Source: Megalonaias nervosa | Lineage: Eukaryota; Mollusca; Bivalvia; Unionida; Unionidae | Length of the DNA stretch: 64,000 bases | Direction of reading: 5' to 3' | Assembly (NCBI GenBank): GCA_016617855.1 | Contig: JAECUM010012836.1 | Span: forward strand, 1 to 64,000 | In this document: positions 55,881 to 64,000 of the stretch, piece after piece | Numbering within the stretch: position 1 is the stretch's first letter | How the letters are laid out: every line of letters starts with the position of its first letter | Position numbers and translations under genes: made by a program | The notes under the pieces: generated by a model | Databases searched by the model: none | Told to the model about the DNA's origin: nothing | What the model saw: only the letters and a program-made list of their open reading frames with translations

Positions 55881-56218
55881 CACAAGTTACATGTACTTTA
55901 TAGAAGTGACAGTACACTGAACTGATGTTGACAACTAATGTTTTATATGCCAGATATATGGTATATACATGCCAACAATGTAAGCAGGTATAGATGGTAC
56001 ACAAGTTACATGTACTTTATAGAAGTGACAGTACACTGAACTGATGTTGACAACTAATGTTTTATATGCCAGATATATGGTATATACATGCCAACAATGT
56101 AAGCAGGTATAGATGGTACACAAGTTACATGTACTTTATAGAAGTGACAGTACACTGAACTGATGTTGACAACTAATGTTTTATATGCCATATATATGGT
56201 ATATACATGCCAACAATG
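55862..56218. repeat. 119-bp tandem triplication
   Basis: Three nearly identical copies start at 55862, 55981 and 56100. The unit begins with TAAGCAGGTATAGATGGTAC, which is the terminal sequence of the adjacent MITE, and ends ATATACATGCCAACAATG. Confidence 0.95.
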
Positions 56219-56713
56219 ATGTGATTTGTATCAAAGATTACCTCTAAATTTAAAACAGTAATTGTCAATAAATCTATCCAGATGTAAAAATTTTCTGTAT
56301 AAAACTTCATTATTAAAATGTATCTTGATGAAAACTTGTCATTTTATCATTGAAACAAGTAATCTTTTTACTGCTGTTCCCTATAATATAACCTATACAA
56401 GTGTCAGAAGAGCTTATGATATCTAAATATCATTGGCAGTCCGGTTCAGCCCAGTGTTATGTTTTGTTTCCTTCAGTTATTTACAGTTTTAGGCATTGCA
56501 TTTTCATGGATCTTGGATAGGGTGTTTCTGAATTGAATGCAATACCCAGTGACAATAATATTATGAATTGACTTCTGTTACTTAACAAATCCAGACCTTT
56601 TGGAAAGAGAAAATTTCATCTTTCAGGTCTATATAAATTATAGATGCTATAAATAGTTTCTATGGAACTACCTCTCATTATCAGCACTAGGTGGCTATCT
56701 ACATATTAAATGT

Positions 56714-57034
56714 ATGTGTGTGTGTGTGATTTGGATTTTAACGTAGCTTTAAACATTTTTCAGTCATATCGCTACGATGTCTGCAGTGTGACAGTTTATA
56801 GTGATGTATAGCACTGGGGCATCATGCCGCAGACATATAGCATGATGTCCCACCCAGCCGCATTATCCTGACACCAGGCCGACCAGTCCTAACACTAACC
56901 TCTTAATGCTGAGTGCCAAGGGAGGCAGCTGTTAGTACCATTTTTGTAAGTCTTTGTTATGACTCGGCCAGGGATCGAACCCATGACCTCCCACATCTGA
57001 GGCGGACGCTCTAACCACTAGGCCACCGGAACGG
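56714..57034 (-). mobile_element. CA-tailed tRNA-derived SINE, copy 3
   Basis: Minus-strand copy with head (revcomp) CCGGTGGCCTAGTGGTTAGA and a good B box GGGTTCGATCCC at about 56967-56978. The (GT)n tail is at the left end. Confidence 0.85.
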
Positions 57035-57299
57035 TATACATATTAATGTTTCAAAGTTTAAGCTTCTACTTGGTGCAGGTGACATGCATCACAAAGTCTT
57101 TTGGATTTCTCTCAAATTTTCAGCCATTGCAAAGTCAGTATTGTTTTGTTGTATTTTCATCGCTTCAATTTTTAGTAACTTTATCTGGGGTGGTGGGTGG
57201 GGCATTTGTATTTTTCACATATTTTTCAATGATTGTGGACTAAGTTGTGACCGTGCTGTTTTACATTTTTGCGGGGCTTTTTTTTTTCTTTTCGTTTTA

Positions 57300-57900
57300 A
57301 TGGTACTCTTAGCATATTATTGGCTATATCATACTGAGGAAATGGGAGCTAACTACCTTTCCCAAGGATGTACCAAGGCAGCCAACTTGGGCTGTCCTGG
57401 GCAAATATTGAAGCAGCAATCCCTTGATTACCAGTCTGATGCTCTACTTGCTGTTTTCACACCATTTATAACATTGCTATGAAGCATTGTTGAATTTTCA
57501 TGTTTTCAATGACTGTGTTCATGCCATTTGCCAACAATATCCCTGTAAATGCCAGGTTTCATTTTTATCAAGCTTCTTTCTGGATAGCTAATTGGCAATC
57601 CAAGTGCTTGAGGGCTTCAGATTTTACTCAAGTCAAAGATAGAAGTTGACCCCAAGAAGGTGTTACTTTGCAGGAAATCCAAACCATGCTTAGCAATTAT
57701 GTGGTGGAGAGATTGTTTGCAGATGAATTCCCCAGGTTTTTTATTCACAACTTCTGGAGCCAAAAGTTAACAGAAAGCTCCAACTAGTGATAAACTTGAA
57801 CTGGGTCATCAAAGTTTATAGCTGTGCCAGGGTTCAAGATGGAGAAGGCATGGTTGGTACACATAACTTTCTTGCAACATTCTGAATTACAGCTGTATGA
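57300..57900 (+). pseudogene. Possible retroelement RT fragment
   Basis: Broken frames include LEPKVNRKLQLVINLNWVIK near 57755-57815, which resembles the start of a DIRS/Ty3-type reverse transcriptase (PK-x-x-G-x-L-R/Q-LV-x-DL/NL). No catalytic core follows. Tentative. Confidence 0.25.
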
Positions 57901-60900
57901 AATTGGTCACTGACCTACCTTTCATACACTAATGACATTGCATACAGGCCGCCTCCAAATATAAGTTTTATTTTAATTGCATAACTTTAGTAGTCAATAT
58001 GGTATCTTCATATAACTTGTTTGTGATATCTCTGTTTCACTGTGAACCACTGCAGAGGAAAATAGGTCTCTGTTACCTTCTTTTCTTATATGTCAAAGTT
58101 ATTTACAAGTTAAAGGAGTTTAGGGGAAATCAGTCTTTAATTTCTAAATTTTTATGCAACAGTAGCTTTGCCATTGATCTCATAGGGGTTGCTGTACTTT
58201 TGATGTCTATCCAGCACTTCCAGTTAGTGCCATGCTAATACTGTCCAGGCTCCTTAACTCCACTGATTATCATATGTTAGGGTGAGAGCATGTTACTAGT
58301 ATTGCAAGTGCAAATTAAGTGAACCCTCTGCATATTCAGGCTCAAATTATCGGATGTGTGCTTCTATAAAATAATAAGCAATAAATTTCATAAAATTCAC
58401 AATGCCTATGATCATTAAATAATAAAGTTATTGTATGCTGTGAAGGACATGTGATGAGACAAATTAATCATGTCAAATGACACGTTCTGTCTTTGATCAA
58501 TTTATTGACCAAGTTCATGCAATGTGATGGAACACATTTGGTTGTTAGGCCTACTTACAAAAAGAGAAACATCACATTAATAGTATCTGTATAATTTTCA
58601 TGTATAAAAGAACTTACATTTTTCGTTTCTTTTTGCTGAGATTGACAGAATTTTGATCAGAAAAGTGGATCAGGGATAAATTCTATACTGATTTACTGCT
58701 TACAATTTTTAATTCTTAATGAACTTATATTTGTTATATATGCATTATAATAAATATAGTTCACACAAATTTAGTACATTCAACAACCAAGAAGCAGTCA
58801 GAAGGATATATCCTAGTATAAAATGTACAAATCCTGAAAACGGCCATTTGTACTAGTACATCACTGGAAAAGAAGGGGAGTTAATTCAGTTTGTATTGCA
58901 GTACCAGGATAGATAATGACAAGGACCCAAGATAATTAACTTATAACCTATATCTTGATTATTAATTATTTTTTTTTTTTACAAATTTTGTCTTCCTCAC
59001 AATTTTCAATATGCATATATGTATATCTAAGGTTCAGTGGCTCATCAACACAATCCCGACTACGTCTTGCCAATTAGAAATTAGGTTCCCAAAAAGTAAT
59101 GGTACAAGTTGCAACAGAAAAAATTTTGGTATAAAACCCTTTCCATAAATGTAAATAAAGTCATACAAGATAAAAGGTAAATATGTCAAAATTCTTGAAA
59201 AGGTAAGAAAACAAGCATAAAAAAATTTCCTTAAAAGATAGGGCAAACATTTGTTATATCAAACCACCTTTTTTTTAAAAGCATAAGATTTTCCCTAGTG
59301 GGATATCATCAAAAAGCTTCCTAATTTAAGTTCACAGCAGTTGTAGGCATTTCATGTTAATGAAACAAAGTTATGGTCTTACTTCAATAACTGGAAACTA
59401 CCCTTAAGGGAAAGTAGGTTGTAATGACCTACTTTTTACACAAATTACTTTATAGGTGAATGTATCCTAATTTTATAGTTGAGTTCTTCTGCCACTTCCT
59501 CTAGCTTTTGACACTGTTGCTTACATAATTCTGAACTGCCACTGGGTGAAGTGATCAGTGACCTACTTTTCCTATAAAATGACTGTGTTGTTTACAGCTT
59601 GTTCCCAGTGTTAAAGAGTAACTCTACAACTTCAGTGGTAGTCATGATATTTTTATGTATGTTTTATGCTTGAGAAAAACACTTTACTCCAACTGCCTCT
59701 GCACCAATCATCCTACCTGCATTGCCGTAAAACACCACACAAAAAACAACCCAACATATTTGACTCCGTTGAGTTGTATGGGAAGATGTGGACCTGTGCA
59801 AAGTTTTAGCCAGATATCAGTGGGGTACAAAAAAAGTGACAACTTGGATTATGAAACTGACCGTTTACATTATCCTTTATTGTGACCCCGACCCTAAAGC
59901 AGCGATTATGACTGAATATGCAAGACACTTGTCAAAATATCTAAATGGGCTAAAATTGCATTAACATATCTTGATTGCTTGAAAGTTACACCTGTACATT
60001 GATAGTTATCACGATTTATATTTTCTCTTGTTTTGACCTTTAGGTAGAGGATATGCTTATGGTATGTAAAGCTGGGTAAGTTTCATTTAAATGTCATCTT
60101 TAGCTCAACAATTGTACTCAAGATTGGGTACAAATAAAATGGAATTAAAGTACATTTTCTCTTCTCATGATCAAAACCCTGAAGCAGAAGTCAAGGTTAT
60201 GGTATGCTACACTTCAGGCACACGATATATACCTGGCTTAAGTTACCTCAAAATACTGTTAAGTTGGTCAAAAATTACATTCCTGAAGGATAAAAGTCAG
60301 TTACATTTTTGCTTGCTGTGACCTTGACATTTTTGAAGCAGGATGTGTTTCTATTGTAGGCAACATATTATCTATACATCACAGAAGTTTCTGTTAAACA
60401 TCTTAACTGGTTCACAAGTTATGCTCCAAACAAGGATGCAAGTCGCTGAACTTTTTCTTTTGCTATGACCTTGACCTTTGGGCAGGGGGATCACTGAAAT
60501 ATCTAGCAATGGTATTGGGTCAAAAAAATAAGTATTAATCTCTGCTCTGATGGATTTTGAATGCTATTCAGCAAATATGCTATGGAGAACAAAAGGTTAT
60601 ATATATTTAAGTGCATAATATAGGAAATAATTCACAGTATTCAAAATGACACCCATCCCTAAGTATAAAAAAAACAATTCACTGCATTGTGATGACATTA
60701 GCACAGTCAATGATATAATGCAGAAAAGTTGATACCAGAACCTCTTCAAGGCTTCAAAGTGAATATCCTTCATAATAAAAGGTCATGGCTTTGAATAGAG
60801 AGATAATTCAAGAAAAATCTAAATTTTTGCTAATTCCAAGTAATATAATGGCATTGAAAATTTAATGATCTCATCTACACAGTACCAAATTTCAATTGTT

Positions 60901-62085
60901 TACCTCTTGTGATTTTTGCTTAATCATATAAAAAGGTCAAGAAAGTATGCAAGTCCAAAAAGTTAGAAAATGTGTTTAAAAATATGAAAATCTGCTGTTA
61001 TGGCCTAAAAAATTTGATCAGGTAATTTACTTATGACCGTGATAATTAAAATATAATGGCACTATGTTGAGTACTACATATGCTAACACATTAAAGCAAA
61101 TTTGGGATGAACATATGGATAGAAAGCATCGTAACAATATTCCCCATTCTGTTACTGCAGTGGGAAAATAATTCAAAGAGGGAGGGGGGAGCACTGGTGA
61201 GCTAATTAAGTTTGGTCCAAGCTTCTTGACAAATGTGACTGAATCTAACAAGTTAATATCAGTGCCAGCTTGTCCACAAGGCCAAAAATGAGTTTGAGCA
61301 AAGTATGGACAGCGCCAGAAACTACAGAAGAATAACGACAGTCATAACTTTTGTTAAAGTCTTTAATGTAAAACAATATATATATACATTAATATCTTCA
61401 TAAAAATCCCATCATAAACAATAGTCAGAAACGTACATGCTGCTTGGAAATGCACAACCCTTTGTCTTGTAGAAAGAAGACATCTGTACGTTGTACATCT
61501 TCAGAAAGAAATTTACTAACTGCAGCCAACTGAAGGAACAGAACACAAAAAATGTATTGACTATTTGCCACTCGTGCCTGTATAGCTGCTACTGATTTAC
61601 ACTCTTACTACACTGTGTACTATCTATATGTTACAAGTACTGTTAGTCCTAAGTTGCAATATATTGGGTCACCAGCACATGTCAATGAATTGCATTCATC
61701 TGTACTGTACACAAGTACAGCATGGTAAGCCCATTTTCATGTACTGTATATTACTTCAACTAAACTGTTTTCTTATCTGAATCTTCAATTTACTTTTCAA
61801 ATATATCTAAAACTTCAAAATTTGATTAACTAATTAAAAGAACTTCTTCAACCCATCAGTAGTTTCAGTATGTGGAATGTACTGAACTCATTTTTGGGGG
61901 AGGAAGGGGAAACAATTGCATATTACATGAAAAGTTACATTTCATTTGTGTTTGAATCTGCTGATGGGCCTTTAACAAAAATGACATTTATGGAAAGTTA
62001 TGTTATTGTATTGTTCATAGCAACTTCTAAACCACAACTGTATACTAGTTCATAATGATATAGTAAGTATGATTACCCATACTGC
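57901..62085. other. No gene seen
   Basis: AT-rich intergenic sequence with poly-T/A runs. A phrase of the type TGACCTTGACCTTTGGGCAG near 60465 recurs loosely nearby (60320, 60038). No ORF has a recognisable motif. Confidence 0.5.
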
Positions 62086-62091
62086 ATATAC

Positions 62092-62282
62092 TCACTTATG
62101 AGCAGAGTAAAACTGCAAACAGACCCTGATCTGCCATCACATTATATCCCAACAGGTCAGGGTCTATGTTGTTCTACTGATTACTCCTAATAAACTGTGT
62201 AGATCCAACATTGCTTATGCATTACGCTACAGCAAATCTGGGTCTGTCAGTTAGCAGTTGAACCTGACTTACAGCAAGTATG
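62092..62282. mobile_element. Palindromic MITE, copy 4
   Basis: CATATACTCACTTATGAGCA at the left, with the same inner blocks: AACTGCAAACAGACCCTGAT, GGTCAGGGTCTATGTTG, GGGTCTGTCAGTTAGCAGTTG. Confidence 0.6.
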
Positions 62283-64000
62283 TTAAGTAGATAAAATAGC
62301 ACCCTCTCCACACTTAAACAAAATGTACCTCCATCCAAAAGACAACTTGCCCCACTGCCTTACAATTTTTACCACTTGCACACAATCCTAATAAGGTAAG
62401 GGCACTGTATAGGCAAATAAAGGCATGATAAAGCAATGTTTGAAATAAGATTTACTGGCCTTGAAAACTAAATGGTCTTGTGCAATGGCTGATTAATTGG
62501 TAGTCTACATGTACATCAAATAAAAGCACCATATATGACAAGGACTGAATACTGTCGTTTCACTATTTTTCATGTGATACCAATTTTCATGGAATTTGTT
62601 CTTGCCCCAAGTGGCAAATTTAAAAACACAAAGAAAAATTTACCATATTTGATGCAAAAATTCACCATCCATTTTCTTACTCAAACATTTTTAGTGATCA
62701 AAAGAGCAATTTGATAAATCTAAAACATTTCAAGCAATCAAAAAAGTTTTTTGATACAACAATTTCATTACCATAATCTTGTATAAAAACATTAGATTTT
62801 ACATGCATTTGTTTTATTATAACCCTTTTTAAAAAAAACATTTTATATTGTATGTATAAGGTATCTGGTAGCTGTGATTTCCACAAAGTGCCTCAAAATT
62901 TATAGTGTGAGTTCAGTAAAGGTTGAGAGAATGCAAAAAAGCACAAGGAGTTCTTGCACAAGTATTATAGAAAATTATCCCTCATGTAAAACTGTTTTTG
63001 ACAAATTTAAATGCTCTTGAACTGCAATGAACACGGGGCAGCTGGTAACATGCCTGATTCACATGTGGAATAATTAAATAATCCAAACCAAGGCCATTCG
63101 AGTTGAATTTAACCATTCTTAAGCCACAGTATTAACACCATGGTGCAACTTGATGGACAGTATTTTAATTAAAGGATCATTACAGCTATGCTTTAACAAC
63201 TGGTTTAGTAATATGGCTGCCTCTGATGTTGAGCAGATGAAAACACATTGCAAGTTACTGATTTCTACATAATGTTCAATGTGTACTTGTACAGCTGGTA
63301 TTGTTTTAACCATTCAACAATGCCATTTCTGGTCAGCTTAGTTTGGTTCTTTTTATTCTTTATTTTGGGTATTTGTAGAGGTTAATCCATGAAATTAAAT
63401 GCCTACCAATATGCAACCATGACAGGCAAATCAACAAATTTAAGTACCCACAATTAATTAAACTAAAATCCTTCCCTACAAATCAAATGTCCTTAATAAC
63501 TGAGTTTGAATTTTCTAATGGCACTTCTTTAATTTATATTGCCCCCTAAAATTACAACTTCAAAAACAATTCTTAATCCATCCTATTTTATATATCAAAC
63601 TCAACTTTTTATAACCTTTGTATTTGAATTTGCTCTCAAATCTCAAATGCCTTGAATGACGGTTGGGATGTTAAGTTCTAATGAAGTTTTTTGAACATCA
63701 AGTTAAATTCAACTTTAAAATGTTTAATTATCTTTATTGCAGGTGTTCAGAAGGTGGTAATTGTGAAGGTAAAGAGATGAAAAAACATGCTTAGTAGATT
63801 TGTGTTTGAGAGGCACATTAACACATGAATGGTTAATTTTGTGCCAAGGCATGAGAAAAAAAAAATGCCTTGCCATGTGTCACACAATGGCAGCTGACAG
63901 CATTGCTCTGGAGAAACCCAACCTGCACTATTCTATTTGGTTTTGTGGGGTTTAACATCATTTTTCAGCATGTTCTAGGCTATACATGGAGGCTAGTATC
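62283..64000. other. No gene seen
   Basis: AT-rich sequence. A phrase GGTTTTGTGGGGTTTAACATC near 63940 resembles GGGTTTAACACCG near 44430, probably a shared dispersed repeat. No coding motif. Confidence 0.45.

Noticed and set aside
56960..57034. tRNA gene on the minus strand
   Set aside because: The A/B boxes belong to a SINE head; the body and CA tail match two other SINE copies and no cloverleaf is complete.

Overview
This is a eukaryotic, AT-rich animal genomic window. Coding exons are short and separated by multi-kilobase introns. There are many microsatellites, tRNA-derived SINEs, non-LTR retrotransposon remnants and MITE-like repeats. The repeat flavour (tRNA-headed SINE with a CA tail, L2/CR1-type LINE tails, Polinton-like viruses) suggests a marine invertebrate, most likely a mollusc or other lophotrochozoan. 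That assignment is an inference, not a proof.

Region 1 (1 to ~5.2 kb) is an integrated Polinton/Maverick-like (adintovirus-like) DNA virus remnant, cut by the left window edge. On the minus strand it has a small pVI/pX-like protein, a penton-like jelly-roll protein, a long coiled-coil protein and an FtsK/HerA-type packaging ATPase. Head-to-head on the plus strand are a trimeric-fibre-like protein with DAATKKYVDD repeats and a two-helix membrane protein. Three of the four main frame breaks fall in or beside 8-nt A/T runs.

Region 2 (~5.76 to 11.35 kb) is a second, differently composed Polinton-like element, all on the plus strand. Its order is proline-rich ORF, chromodomain DDE integrase, small membrane protein, penton-like protein, pVI/pX-like protein, double-jelly-roll major capsid protein, a conserved unknown ORF and an adenain-like cysteine protease. 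Most of these genes are broken. The protease is intact and the integrase has lost its second catalytic aspartate. No DNA polymerase B is visible for either element.

Region 3 (11.48 to 14.23 kb) is the most unusual part. It holds three tandem related units. Each has a TATA promoter with a shared upstream motif at fixed spacing, a short charged coiled-coil ORF that is not a histone, and a 3' end that looks exactly like a replication-dependent histone mRNA end: a 6-bp stem, a 4-nt pyrimidine-rich loop, then a purine-rich GAAA(A)GA element 13-14 nt downstream.

Region 4 (14.3 to 28.4 kb) is gene-poor repeat sediment: a degenerate LINE endonuclease/RT start, a LINE gag with a CCHC zinc knuckle (minus), a hAT-like MITE, a LINE RT remnant (minus) and microsatellites.

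Region 5 (28.4 to 53.1 kb) is one host gene on the plus strand, phytanoyl-CoA 2-hydroxylase (PHYH). Seven exons are visible, with consistent splice phases, the iron-binding HxD...H triad and a stop codon. The first exon, which would carry the peroxisomal PTS2 signal, was not found. Its introns hold SINEs, an L2-like LINE 3' end with a YADD box, possible DIRS-like fragments, minisatellites and palindromic MITEs.

Region 6 (53.4 to 64 kb) has no recognisable gene. It holds MITE and SINE copies and a 119-bp triplication.
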